62,532 nucleotides of DNA from an uncultured Clostridia bacterium (GCA_937894775.1 CALAXC010000075.1:1-62532), one strand, 5' to 3'; shown: positions 1-8,742, counted from the first letter of the stretch. Notes: a model not told the origin generated them from the sequence alone. Program-made: numbers and translations.

Positions 1-478
1 TGTATGTGCGAGAGAGCCAAGAATTCCACAGTAGAACAAATAAAGTACATAAAAAGAGAAGAGAAAGATGGTTAATATTTTATTTTGCGGAAACGTCGGT
101 TGCGCCGAATTATACGCATCTATTCCGGCAACAGTGCAAAAAGCCGGTGCAAGCAGTTGGAATGACCTGATATGCAGAGCCGAAAACGGCGATCAGAAAG
201 CAATGACTGCGCTGCGGGAGCAAGGGAAAATTCTTTCAGTCCTTTGTATCAATGCCGTAAACTTATTTGAACCTCTGAACATCGTTTTGGGCGGAGAGTT
301 GACGAATGCGGATTATGTACTGAAGGAAATGATAGAAAGCGCTCTTGACCGCGCTGCATTCTCACGGAAGGTACACCAATTTCATGTGTATTCTTCTTGC
401 CTTGGAAAAAATGCACGCGCTTATGCCGCCGCTATTACGGCTTTGGAATATTACTTTAATGGAGGAATGCACTTATGA
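1..478 (+). pseudogene. ROK-family sugar kinase/repressor, 3' part, frame broken near base 73
   Basis: The frame from 68 encodes the C-terminal half of a ROK protein (sugar kinase or NagC/XylR-type repressor). The Cys motif FCGNVGCAE lies near its start, followed by the typical LGGELTNADYVL segment. Intact ROK proteins are about 300-400 residues, and here the ATP-binding N-terminal half is missing. A second frame is open from base 1 and ends at TAA 73-75, reading EQIKYIKREEKDG, which resembles the segment just before the Cys motif in ROK proteins. Removing one T from ggttaat at 70-76 would join the two frames. The stop overlaps the HAD start (ATGA), so the genes were cotranscribed. Alternatives are an assembly error, or an unrelated upstream gene ending at 75 with a truncated ROK starting at ATG 68. 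The first Cys of the CxC motif is not seen in either reading. Confidence 0.6.
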
Positions 479-1245
479 TCGTTTTGGAGCAACACGAAAA
501 GAAAAAAATTGTTGCTGCCGTTTTTGATTTTGACGGAACCTTGTCGACGCTTCGTTGCGGTTGGGAAGCCGTTATGGAGCCTCTTATGCTGGAATGTATT
601 TTCGGCGACGGATATACCGAGGAAAACCAACGAGAGGTTCGCGATTATATTAAAGATTCGACCGGAATTCAAACCATACTTCAAATGAAATGGCTTGCCG
701 AACGCGTTAAGCAACAGGGGAAAACGCCACTTGATCCTTGGGAATACAAGGCGGAGTACAACCGCAGATTAATGATAAACGTGGAAAAAAACAAAGCAGA
801 CGCGCAAGCGGGTAAAGCAGATCATTACATCATGCGCGGATCCAAGCAATTTCTTGCTGCCCTTAAAGAAAGAGGTATTCGACTCTATGCGGCAAGCGGA
901 ACCGATGAGGAAGACGTGATCAAAGAGGCAGAAGCGCTTGGTCTTTCTTGCTTTTTTGAGGAGATTGCCGGAGCAAAACCACACAGTGAGAATTGCTCAA
1001 AAGAAGCAACCTTGGAACGGCTGATCGCGAAAAATCACAGTGGACTTCTCGTAGTCGGAGACGGACCTGTCGAGATCAGATTAGGAAAAGCCGTAGGTGC
1101 TTGTACGCTTGGCATCTGTGGAAAAGAAAAAGAGCTGTGCGGATTTGATGATGTAAAGATTCAGCGGTTAACCAAGGCCGGAGCACACGCTCTCGTAGAT
1201 TGTTTTGAGAATGTAGATAAAATTTTAACATGGCTGGAGAATTAA
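475..1245 (+). CDS. HAD-superfamily hydrolase (putative sugar phosphatase)
   Basis: A 256-residue cytosolic HAD hydrolase. Motif I DFDGT lies near residue 18, with two catalytic Asp for aspartyl-phosphate chemistry. Motif II is probably the AASGT stretch (about 140), and motif IV is the VVGDGPVEI region near residue 200. An alpha-helical cap lies between motifs I and II, as in subfamily IA. ATG 475 overlaps the ROK stop, with GGAGG about 8 bases upstream. The gene sits between a ROK fragment and a deoxyhypusine-synthase-like gene, so a sugar-phosphate substrate is likely but unproven. Codons here appear richer in G+C than most of the window, which may reflect transfer of the three-gene block. 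Confidence 0.8.
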   Translation: MIVLEQHEKKKIVAAVFDFDGTLSTLRCGWEAVMEPLMLECIFGDGYTEENQREVRDYIKDSTGIQTILQMKWLAERVKQQGKTPLDPWEYKAEYNRRLMINVEKNKADAQAGKADHYIMRGSKQFLAALKERGIRLYAASGTDEEDVIKEAEALGLSCFFEEIAGAKPHSENCSKEATLERLIAKNHSGLLVVGDGPVEIRLGKAVGACTLGICGKEKELCGFDDVKIQRLTKAGAHALVDCFENVDKILTWLEN

Positions 1246-1246
1246 T

Positions 1247-2239
1247 ATGGAAACCAGAGGAATTTTTATTGGCGAAGGAAAAAACCGGCAGCTGGTATTT
1301 GATAACATTAAAACATACGACGCAAACGACCGAAGAAATTTGGTCACCATTGATAATCTTATGACACCGGGTGTTACGCCTCATGAAAACTTCGAGCATC
1401 CCGATTTTGACGTGTTGGTTGAAAGAATCGCAAAGGCGAGAAGCAGAAATCGCCCTGTTATTTGGTCGATGGGCGCCCACGTGATCAAGAACCGCCTTTC
1501 ACGCTATTTGATCGCAATGATAAAAAACAAAACCATAACGCATATTTCATCGAATGGTGCCGGAAGCATTCACGATTTTGAGCTGGCATATCTTGGGGGA
1601 ACCAGCGAGGACGTTCCCTCTGCCATCGAGGACGGTTCCTTCGGAATGTGGGAGCAGACCGGGGCTTGGATGAACGAGGCATTGCGATTGGGAGCCGAGC
1701 AGGATCTGGGTTACGGAGAGGCATTGGGAAAGTATATTTTTGAAAATCCCGACAAATTTCCATACCGTGAGGATTGCGTACTGTATCAGGCGTACGTCAA
1801 CAATATTCCGGCCACCTACCACATTGCCCTCGGAACCGATATCATTCATCAGCATCCCTCTTGCAATATGGCGCTGATCGGTAAATGTTCGGGTATTGAT
1901 TTTAAGAAAATGTGTGCAACAGTTTGCGATCTTGACGGAGGCGTTTTCTTGAATTTCGGCTCAGCGGTGATCGGAGCGGAGGTCTTTTTGAAGGCACTGT
2001 CCATTGCGAGAAATCTCGGATACCCAACGTTTGACATTACCACCGCAAATTTCGACTTGATAGATTTGGGGGATTACCGTTCCAAGATCGGGTATAATGA
2101 TCCCAACTATTATTACCGTCCCCGAAAAAATATCGTAAACCGTCCCACCAGCAAAGGCGGTCTCGGATGGCATTTTTGCGGAGATCATCAGCATACGATT
2201 CCCACTCTTTACGATAAGCTGCAAAGCAAGCATAGCTGA
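1247..2239 (+). CDS. Deoxyhypusine-synthase-like NAD-binding protein
   Basis: A 330-residue protein whose glycine-rich segments match the deoxyhypusine synthase fold: SNGAGSIHDFELA at about 102-114, a GGTSEDV block, and GSAVIGAEVFLKALSIARNLG-type sequence followed by TTANFDL. In true deoxyhypusine synthase these regions bind NAD and spermidine. The EAVSWGK-type block carrying the catalytic lysine is not recognisable, and the C-terminus is instead rich in Tyr, Arg and His. Bacteria lack eIF5A, and the neighbours are a sugar kinase relic and a HAD phosphatase, so a small-molecule role, perhaps NAD-dependent sugar or polyamine chemistry, is more likely than protein hypusination. The ATG lies one base after the HAD stop, with GGAG inside the HAD end. 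Confidence 0.65.
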   Translation: METRGIFIGEGKNRQLVFDNIKTYDANDRRNLVTIDNLMTPGVTPHENFEHPDFDVLVERIAKARSRNRPVIWSMGAHVIKNRLSRYLIAMIKNKTITHISSNGAGSIHDFELAYLGGTSEDVPSAIEDGSFGMWEQTGAWMNEALRLGAEQDLGYGEALGKYIFENPDKFPYREDCVLYQAYVNNIPATYHIALGTDIIHQHPSCNMALIGKCSGIDFKKMCATVCDLDGGVFLNFGSAVIGAEVFLKALSIARNLGYPTFDITTANFDLIDLGDYRSKIGYNDPNYYYRPRKNIVNRPTSKGGLGWHFCGDHQHTIPTLYDKLQSKHS

Positions 2240-2304
2240 TTCCAAACGCAAATTTAAAACCTGATTATCATCACATATCACCCGAACACTCGTTTTCTGC
2301 GAAA

Positions 2305-2354
2305 ACGCAAAGAAATCCGAACCCTTCGCCTACCGGCTTTGGGTTCGGATTTCT
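2305..2354 (-). terminator. Rho-independent terminator downstream of tRNA-Leu
   Basis: Perfect 14-bp inverted repeat (2311-2324 with 2341-2354) around a 16-base loop. Read on the minus strand it follows tRNA-Leu and runs into a T-rich stretch (ttgcgtttt). On the plus strand it could also stop read-through from the gene ending at 2239, though no T-run follows on that side. Confidence 0.75.
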
Positions 2355-2360
2355 ACTGTT

Positions 2361-2443
2361 TGGTGCGGGTAACAGGGGTCGAACCTGCACGAATTAACAT
2401 AAGATCCTAAATCTTACGCGTCTGCCAATTCCGCCATACCCGC
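2361..2443 (-). tRNA. tRNA-Leu (anticodon UAG)
   Basis: The minus strand folds as a class II tRNA. It has acceptor stem GCGGGTA/TACCCGC, the leucine-type D arm with GGCGGAATTGGCAGACGC, anticodon stem TAAGA/TCTTA with loop TTTAGGA (anticodon TAG), a short variable arm, and a T arm with GGTTCGACCCC. CCA is encoded at 2361-2363. It reads CUA and probably other CUN leucine codons. A terminator follows directly, and a promoter lies about 230 bases upstream on the far side of a duplicated 5' half. Confidence 0.95.
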
Positions 2444-2614
2444 ATATTTATTAAGTTTAAATTTGAAGCGAGTGCTAACGACTCTTGAAACGTGTCGCAC
2501 TACTCACAGTCCGTTCGTATTGCTCGCGTTTCTGCGCCATTTCGAGTTCGCTTCATCACCCACAGGGTGCGCTCACTCTCAATGCTGCCAATTCCGCCAT
2601 ACCCGCATATTTAT
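2422..2614. repeat. 30-bp direct repeat of the tRNA-Leu 5' end flanking a 133-bp insert
   Basis: The same 30 bases occur at 2422-2451, inside and just before tRNA-Leu, and at 2585-2614. The repeated part covers tRNA positions 1 to about 22 plus eight bases of leader. The 133 bases between hold a short inverted repeat (gaagcga 2465-2471 with tcgcttc 2548-2554) and a small hairpin cacccacagggtg (2558-2570), but no convincing reading frame. It looks like an insertion or slippage event that copied the tRNA 5' half. The insert could be a MITE-like element, but it shows no clear terminal repeats. Confidence 0.8.
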
Positions 2615-2615
2615 A

Positions 2616-2647
2616 ATAATGCAAAATGCATAATGCATAATGCAGAA
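2616..2647. repeat. Short tandem aatgcat repeat
   Basis: Several overlapping copies of aatgca(t/a) form a small AT-rich, self-complementary tract between the duplicated tRNA half and the tRNA promoter. No coding potential was seen. Confidence 0.6.
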
Positions 2648-2674
2648 CACCGTGGTATAATCTCGTTTTGTAAG

Positions 2675-2703
2675 ATTGTACCACGTTTTTATTGATTTGT
2701 CAA
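2675..2703 (-). promoter_or_regulatory. Sigma-A-type promoter for tRNA-Leu, overlapped by an inverted repeat
   Basis: On the minus strand TTGACA (2703-2698), a 17-base spacer and TACAAT (2680-2675) face tRNA-Leu. The -10 box lies in one arm of a 13-bp inverted repeat (2651-2663 with 2673-2685, one G-U pair), which could be an operator. On the plus strand the same hairpin followed by gttttta could act as a terminator. Both readings remain open. Confidence 0.65.
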
Positions 2704-2760
2704 GTATTATCTGTATTTTGACAGATAGCATTAATCGTTATTAAAAATTTTTGTAAAGTA

Positions 2761-2789
2761 TTGACAAATTTATGTAAAAATGATATGAT
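2761..2789 (+). promoter_or_regulatory. Promoter of the MBL-fold lipoprotein gene
   Basis: TTGACA (2761-2766), 17-base spacer, TATGAT (2784-2789). It lies 83 bases before the chosen start at 2872. Confidence 0.75.
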
Positions 2790-2871
2790 AAAAATGAATA
2801 TATTTACAATAATGTAATATATTGATGTGAAAGCTTTGAATGAAATCTTAAAAATATTAAGGGGAAAGACA

Positions 2872-4773
2872 ATGAAAACCACTTTAAAAACAATAGCATT
2901 ATTACTTGTAATTATCACAGTTATATCCTGCCTTTTCGGTTGTGGTATTCAAAAGCCTTACAATGAAATTTTGGGTTCGGATATATCCGAGGATCTTGGC
3001 AGCGAGATAGTTACAGATTCTCCTCACACAGATGAGAAGAATACAGAAAAAAATAAATATACAACCGCTACGTCTTCAAATAAATCAGATTCATCTAAGG
3101 AAGATGTTATAGTAACTACAACACCAGATGGCGGTAAAGAGGTAATGGTTAAGTCTGATTCAAAGCTCACACCTCTTACTGTCAGTTCAAATTCAATCGC
3201 TGCTTATGAAATAGTGTCCCATTACAGTCTTTCGTTGGCGCCAATGAAGACGTTTATCAGCGACTTGAAGGCAAAAACGGGCGCTGATTTCAATGCTAAC
3301 GTAAAATCTCAGGTACCGAGTATTGGTGGGAAGCAGATAGTTGTAGGTGCTTTTTCAGATTTTATTAATAACAATTACAAGGGGGCTCCCGAGTTTAAAT
3401 CATGGACCGGATCAGCGGTCGCCGTTTCGGGAGAAACGATATACATAGGAGTTATAGATTCAGGTCTTCTTGGTAATATTCTCACAAGCTTTGTTTCCAA
3501 AATCAAAGCTGTCGGTTCTAACAAATACGTGGTTGCGGCAGACTTGAAATTTGCCTATGATAAATGTGCTGTAAGCGAATATATTCCTCCTATTACACTC
3601 AGCAGCTCTACGGGCGTAACAAATAAGGGAATTTACAGTGCGGGCGGTGGAAATTATCAAATTACTTATACCGGCATAAAGGCGGCTGACGTTTCAAATT
3701 ACTGTTCAACTCTTATTAGTAAGGGCTTTACTCTTCAACAGCAAAATACTATAAATACGAATAATTTTTATCTTTACGTTAAGGGTGACACAATAGTTCA
3801 CGTAAATTGGTTTGCAAAGCTTAATCAGTTTTCCGTAGTCTACGGACCCAAAACCTACGTTCCTGCTAAAAAGCCTATTACGGGATACTCAAAGAAAGTC
3901 ACACCGACGATTACAATGTTAGCTCTTGGAGAAATTGGAACTTCAATAGTTATTCAACTTGAGGACGGAAGCTTTCTTCTTATAGACGGAGGACTCGGCA
4001 ATACGACTTATAACAAAGATAGCACAACGCTTTGGAATTTTCTTAGTTCGAAGGCTCCAGCGGGAGAAAAGCCTCGCATAACTTGGCTTGTAACACATAT
4101 TCATACCGACCACCGCGCGCTCTTCCAGAAATTTATACCTTCTTACAAGAATAAGATCGAGCTTGAGCTGGTTGCGTGGAATATGCCCGATTTTAAGGAG
4201 ATAGCCAATAAATATTCTCCTAATTGGAATGAGAAAAATCCTGCCGCAAATTACGCAACTCCTGTTGCAACTATTACGAATATTGTAAAAAATAATTTCC
4301 CTAAAGCTCCAATATATACCTTCCATACGGGCGAAAAGCTTTATCTCCCCGGATGTGAGATAGAATTTTTGGCTTGCCACGAGGATTATTATCTGAACAA
4401 ATTCCGCTGGATAAACGATACGTCTATCACTTGTCGTTTGACTATGCAGGGTAAGACCATGATGATATTCGGTGATACCACAAACAGAGTTAGTAACGCG
4501 ATAATCACTCCCGCGTACGGAAATTATATAAAGAGCGATATTTTGCAGGTAGCGCACCACGGTAACGGAGAGGGCACTCTTGCAACCTATAAGGCGGTAG
4601 CTGCCGATATCTGCTTGTGGTCGGCAACTAATAGCGATTATAATACGTATATTAAACAAAATGATCAGAATAAGTGGTTATATTCAAGCACAACAAAGCA
4701 TTACAATCATTCCAGCACCGTGACTATAACCATTCCTTCAATGGCTGTTAAACAGACGAAGGTTTATAGCTAA
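2872..4773 (+). CDS. Lipoprotein with metallo-beta-lactamase-fold hydrolase domain
   Basis: A 633-residue exported lipoprotein. The start at 2872 is chosen because aggggaaag lies just upstream and the protein then opens with MKTTLKTIA, a hydrophobic helix and the lipobox CLFGC; an in-frame ATG at 2827 has no such context. A Ser/Thr/Lys-rich linker follows, then a domain of about 150 residues seen in clostridial surface lipoproteins. The C-terminal half is a metallo-beta-lactamase domain of the ComEC-like type: THIHTDH with His409, His411, Asp413 and His414, Asp535 in IFGDT, and His562-His563 in VAHHG. All metal ligands look present, so a phosphodiesterase or nuclease-like hydrolase at the cell surface is likely. 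It has its own promoter and sits 14 bases ahead of the next secreted protein. Confidence 0.8.
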   Translation: MKTTLKTIALLLVIITVISCLFGCGIQKPYNEILGSDISEDLGSEIVTDSPHTDEKNTEKNKYTTATSSNKSDSSKEDVIVTTTPDGGKEVMVKSDSKLTPLTVSSNSIAAYEIVSHYSLSLAPMKTFISDLKAKTGADFNANVKSQVPSIGGKQIVVGAFSDFINNNYKGAPEFKSWTGSAVAVSGETIYIGVIDSGLLGNILTSFVSKIKAVGSNKYVVAADLKFAYDKCAVSEYIPPITLSSSTGVTNKGIYSAGGGNYQITYTGIKAADVSNYCSTLISKGFTLQQQNTINTNNFYLYVKGDTIVHVNWFAKLNQFSVVYGPKTYVPAKKPITGYSKKVTPTITMLALGEIGTSIVIQLEDGSFLLIDGGLGNTTYNKDSTTLWNFLSSKAPAGEKPRITWLVTHIHTDHRALFQKFIPSYKNKIELELVAWNMPDFKEIANKYSPNWNEKNPAANYATPVATITNIVKNNFPKAPIYTFHTGEKLYLPGCEIEFLACHEDYYLNKFRWINDTSITCRLTMQGKTMMIFGDTTNRVSNAIITPAYGNYIKSDILQVAHHGNGEGTLATYKAVAADICLWSATNSDYNTYIKQNDQNKWLYSSTTKHYNHSSTVTITIPSMAVKQTKVYS

Positions 4774-4787
4774 GCCAGGAGGGCGTT

Positions 4788-6824
4788 ATGAAAAGAAAAA
4801 TATTATCTGCAATTTTATTCTGTACGGTAATATTGACCGTGCTTGTGCCCTTATCGACTCTTGTGCTGAGTCTCCCCGCAAATGCGGCAAGCTATTCGGC
4901 AGACCCCAATTGGTATGATGCAAATAAAAGCATTCTCGAAATAAACGATATTCCCGATTTTATCGCTTTTATGAATAAAATGAATGAGCTTGGAACTGAT
5001 GATACCGGAAAAGCTAAAGGAGCGGAGGGAAACCTTGCGGCAATTTCATGGACGGGTAAGATGCCTTTTGAGGGGCAGACTATAATTCTTAACACGGATA
5101 TAGTTTTAAATCCGGGTATAACCTTCGGCACAACTGCTCCGTCAAGCACGTCAGTGTATAAATTCAGCCGTACAACAAAGCAGGTTGGCTTTGGCGGTAT
5201 TTTTGACGGTCAAGGACATACGATAAGCGGACTTTATATTTCCGCAAGCAAGGGCGGCTCGGGCTCTATATTCGGTGTAGGCGGCGCTGCAACAAAGGAT
5301 ATGAACGTTGTTGTAAGAAATTTACAGATAAAGAATTCCTTAATAGAAAATTCCGCTATGGGTGTGGCTTCTATCTTTTCAAGCGTAGCCTTTGATAGCC
5401 ACGCACTTATTGAAAACGTATATTCGGAAGCTAATCTTTTATGTACTAACAAGCAGGTTTTGTCAAGTGATACATATCTTAAAACAGCTTATACGGGCGT
5501 TAATATCGGCGGATTTTGCGCAACGCTTGGAGGAGACCTTAGAATAGACAGCTCGATTTTTGCGGGAACTATTGCCACTGCTTCATCGAGTGCGGTTAAA
5601 AAGTATATTGGAGGAATGGTTGGAAATATCGCCAATAAAACATTAAATGATGATAAATGGCGTACAGCAAAGCTCAATATTGAAACCAGTGCTTATTACG
5701 GAACTTATGAAGGTAACGGTGTTTATATGGGAAAATTAGCGGGAACACAGACCGCAGGCTCTACTGTTACGGTTAATAATTCTATATTCGGCGGAACAAT
5801 GAAATCCACTGCATCATTTACTCCCGGCAGTGGAGCTCATGCAAAGGCTTCAACTTACTTTGTGGGAAGATTGATAGGTCATTGTTCGAGTAATTTTACT
5901 TATAATATAGCAAAAACAGTTGCAACGTCTACATATAGGGGCGGAACTGCGGTTGGAAACTTTAACGAACTAAATCCTGCTAATACAGGCTCATCGGTTT
6001 CGGTTACTGTGGTGATAGAGAATAATTTAACAACTCCTAATTTAGGCGACAGTATTTCTCCCAATTGGGTAGCGCAAGGAACAAGATCCGGACATCCTGT
6101 GCCTGCAAGCTATATTACGCTTTTCGGTAAAGAGAGCTTAAAGCATAGCTATGTGACAGAACTTCCTTTGACCGCAAGAGATCTTTTTGAACAGCTTGGT
6201 ACAAAGATAGCAAATGACGGAATTTACACCGAGGATTCATACAGACATTATTCCGATGCTTATGATGAAATAGTTGCTATGATATTTGCTAAAAATGCAG
6301 ATCTTAGTAAAATAAATGTGCACGAGCTTAAGGCAAATGTCGAAGCGTTCCTTATGACTCCCGCAGATGAAAGACGCATAGAGCTTAAGAATGAGCTTGG
6401 AGCGAAGATAGTTAACTCGAATAATTATTATACCGAGGATTCTTATTCTAAGTATTCGGCTGCGCATGATGCTATTATAAAGAGCTTAGACGATGCTACA
6501 ACAGTTGAACAACTTAATAAAATAGATGTTTCAAAGCTTAAAACGGATGCTGAGGCGATACTTGTAAAGTATGCTCCTGAACCTGAAACTGATGCGTCTG
6601 AAACGGGCGAACCCGAAACTGATGTGCCTGAGGCGGACGAACCTGAAACTGATGCGCCTGAGACGGACGAACCCGAAACTGGTGCTAATGTGAGTGAGTC
6701 GGTGCCCAACCTACCTGTTGTGGATAAGGGGTTCGGTGGATGCGGTTCTGCAGCGGCACTTTCAGTTGTTTCAGTAGTTGCAATTATAGGAGCTGCTTTG
6801 ATAACAAAAAGACGTGAAATATAG
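4788..6824 (+). CDS. Secreted beta-helix/FIVAR repeat surface protein with GGCG C-terminal tail
   Basis: A 678-residue exported protein. AGGAGG precedes ATG 4788. The N-terminus is a Sec signal peptide ending in ANAAS. Residues of about 40-440 are rich in Gly/Ser/Asn with GGIFDGQGHTISGLYI-like strands, typical of right-handed beta-helix or GLUG-like surface proteins. Two helical repeats of about 60 residues follow (each with YTEDSY...YS.A.D.I), resembling FIVAR domains, then an acidic 10-residue PETD repeat. The C-terminus is GFGGCGS, a hydrophobic stretch of about 17 residues and KRRE, the layout of a C-terminal sorting signal without LPXTG. Ligand and role are unknown; adhesion or polysaccharide binding is a guess. 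Confidence 0.75.
   Translation: MKRKILSAILFCTVILTVLVPLSTLVLSLPANAASYSADPNWYDANKSILEINDIPDFIAFMNKMNELGTDDTGKAKGAEGNLAAISWTGKMPFEGQTIILNTDIVLNPGITFGTTAPSSTSVYKFSRTTKQVGFGGIFDGQGHTISGLYISASKGGSGSIFGVGGAATKDMNVVVRNLQIKNSLIENSAMGVASIFSSVAFDSHALIENVYSEANLLCTNKQVLSSDTYLKTAYTGVNIGGFCATLGGDLRIDSSIFAGTIATASSSAVKKYIGGMVGNIANKTLNDDKWRTAKLNIETSAYYGTYEGNGVYMGKLAGTQTAGSTVTVNNSIFGGTMKSTASFTPGSGAHAKASTYFVGRLIGHCSSNFTYNIAKTVATSTYRGGTAVGNFNELNPANTGSSVSVTVVIENNLTTPNLGDSISPNWVAQGTRSGHPVPASYITLFGKESLKHSYVTELPLTARDLFEQLGTKIANDGIYTEDSYRHYSDAYDEIVAMIFAKNADLSKINVHELKANVEAFLMTPADERRIELKNELGAKIVNSNNYYTEDSYSKYSAAHDAIIKSLDDATTVEQLNKIDVSKLKTDAEAILVKYAPEPETDASETGEPETDVPEADEPETDAPETDEPETGANVSESVPNLPVVDKGFGGCGSAAALSVVSVVAIIGAALITKRREI
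6582..6681 (+). repeat. 30-bp in-frame tandem repeat (PETD units)
   Basis: Three full copies and a partial copy of a 30-base unit encode PETD(x)6 spacers just before the C-terminal anchor. Copy number could vary by slippage without breaking the frame. Confidence 0.8.
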
Positions 6825-6838
6825 TAACACAATATAAT

Positions 6839-6876
6839 AAAAAAGCACTTGTGGATTTTCCACAAGTGCTTTTTTA
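6839..6876. terminator. Bidirectional terminator between converging genes
   Basis: Perfect stem agcacttgtgga/tccacaagtgct with a three-base loop, A-run on the left and T-run on the right. It serves the plus gene ending at 6824 and lepA ending at 6937. Confidence 0.9.
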
Positions 6877-6936
6877 TTTATTTTAGATAGGTAATTTCAA
6901 TTTTATAATATCTTTAGCATATCATTCGTATTACGA

Positions 6937-8742
6937 TTATTTATCATCATCAAGCTTAAGCACTGCCATGAATGCTTCGGGGGAGATCTGGACTGAGCCG
7001 AGCTGGCGCATCTTTTTCTTTCCTTCTTTCTGCTTTTCAAGGAGCTTCTTCTTTCTCGTTATATCTCCGCCGTAGCATTTTGCAAGCACGTCTTTTCTCA
7101 TAGCTTTAACTGTTTCCCTTGCTATTATCTTTGAGCCTATTGCCGCTTGGATCGGTACTTCAAAGAGCTGACGCGGAATATTATCTTTAAGTTTTTCTGC
7201 AATTTTTCTTGCGCGGCCGTATGCTTTTTCCTCGTGAACTATAAATGAAAGTGCATCGACCTGTTCACCGTTAAGAAGAAAATCAAGCTTAACAAGTTTA
7301 CTCGGTACGTATTCTCCAAGTTCGTAGTCGAGCGATGCATATCCTCTTGAACGGCTTTTAAGTGCATCGAAAAAGTCATATATTATTTCATTAAGCGGAA
7401 GATCGTAGTGAAGCTCTACTCTTGAAGTATCGATATATTTCATATCGATGAACACTCCTCGTCTGTCCTGACAAAGATCCATAAGTCCGCCTACGTATTC
7501 GGTAGGTGTTATAATATTTGCTCTTACGATAGGTTCATACGCAATTTCTATTTCATCGGCTGTAGGGAAGTTAGAGGGATTGTCTATCCTTACAATCTCT
7601 CCGCCTCTTTTCTTTACTTCATAAATAACCGAAGGGGCTGTTGTTATAAGATCGAGATTAAACTCGCGTTCAAGTCTTTCTTCGATTATTTCCATATGCA
7701 AAAGGCCCAAAAATCCGCAACGGAATCCGAAGCCAAGAGCTATTGAAGTTTCGGGCTCGAATATAAGAGCCGCATCATTGAGCTGAAGCTTTTCAAGCGC
7801 ATCGCGGAGGTCACCGTATTTTGCTCCGTCTGCGGGATAAATACCTGCGTAAACCATAGGTTGAACGGCTTTAAATCCGGGAAGTGCTTTATCAACGGGA
7901 TCTGCATCAAGTGTTACGGTATCTCCGACTCTGGTTTCTCCTATATTCTTTATAGAAGCTGTTATATATCCAACCTCTCCCGCAGAAAGGCACTCGCATT
8001 TTTGAAGTCCGAATGCGGTCATATATCCCACGTCCACAACATCAAATGTTGCACCGTTACTCATAAGTCTTATCTTGTCACCGCTCTTAACTTGTCCGTC
8101 AAATACACGAACATAAACTACGACACCAAGATAGCTGTCATAGTAAGAGTCGAATATCAGTGCTTTGAGCTTTCCGTCGGGATCGCCTTTTGGAGCGGGA
8201 ATTCCATTTACTACTGCTGTGAGCACCTGATCGATGTTCAGACCTGTTTTTGCTGACACAGCAGGGCAGTCTTCGGCAGGAATACCTACGATGTCTTCTA
8301 TTTCATTTCTTACCCGTTCTACGTCAGCAGACGGAAGATCTATTTTGTTGATAACGGGGATGATTTCAAGATCGGCATCAACAGCGAGATATGCGTTTGC
8401 TAAGGTCTGAGCTTCAATTCCTTGAGTTGAGTCAACTACCAAAAGAGCTCCGTCGCAGGCATTGAGCGAACGGGAAACTTCATAATTAAAGTCAACGTGA
8501 CCTGGTGTGTCGATAAGATTGAACTGATATATTTCTCCGTCGGGAGCCTTATAATCCATTCTTACGGCACGGGCTTTTATAGTTATTCCTCTTTCTCTTT
8601 CAAGATCCATATTATCAAGGAGCTGCTCTTCCATTTCTCTTTTTGACACTGCTTCGGTCGCTTCGAGAATTCTGTCGGCAAGAGTTGATTTTCCGTGATC
8701 GATATGAGCTATTATAGAAAAATTTCTTATATTCTTCTGCAT
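6937..8742 (-). CDS. lepA: Elongation factor 4 (back-translocase LepA)
   Basis: A 601-residue GTPase of the usual LepA length. Near the N-terminus it has the G1 motif AHIDHGKST, the switch region ERERGITIKA, G3 DTPGHVDF and G4 NKIDLP. The C-terminal end carries the LepA-specific basic tail with a KRKKLLEKQKEGKKK-like stretch. It binds the ribosome and promotes back-translocation or assembly under stress. It appears to be a single-gene unit ending at the bidirectional terminator and is divergent from the oxidoreductase at 9027. Confidence 0.97.
   Translation of the reverse strand: MQKNIRNFSIIAHIDHGKSTLADRILEATEAVSKREMEEQLLDNMDLERERGITIKARAVRMDYKAPDGEIYQFNLIDTPGHVDFNYEVSRSLNACDGALLVVDSTQGIEAQTLANAYLAVDADLEIIPVINKIDLPSADVERVRNEIEDIVGIPAEDCPAVSAKTGLNIDQVLTAVVNGIPAPKGDPDGKLKALIFDSYYDSYLGVVVYVRVFDGQVKSGDKIRLMSNGATFDVVDVGYMTAFGLQKCECLSAGEVGYITASIKNIGETRVGDTVTLDADPVDKALPGFKAVQPMVYAGIYPADGAKYGDLRDALEKLQLNDAALIFEPETSIALGFGFRCGFLGLLHMEIIEERLEREFNLDLITTAPSVIYEVKKRGGEIVRIDNPSNFPTADEIEIAYEPIVRANIITPTEYVGGLMDLCQDRRGVFIDMKYIDTSRVELHYDLPLNEIIYDFFDALKSRSRGYASLDYELGEYVPSKLVKLDFLLNGEQVDALSFIVHEEKAYGRARKIAEKLKDNIPRQLFEVPIQAAIGSKIIARETVKAMRKDVLAKCYGGDITRKKKLLEKQKEGKKKMRQLGSVQISPEAFMAVLKLDDDK

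Noticed and set aside
2651..2685. Inverted repeat as a simple plus-strand terminator
   Set aside because: A TTGACA-17-TACAAT promoter on the minus strand overlaps it and explains it better, and no plus gene ends within 400 bases.
3943..4659. A 238-codon minus-strand frame
   Set aside because: It is opposite the metallo-beta-lactamase domain and has no ribosome site or known motif.
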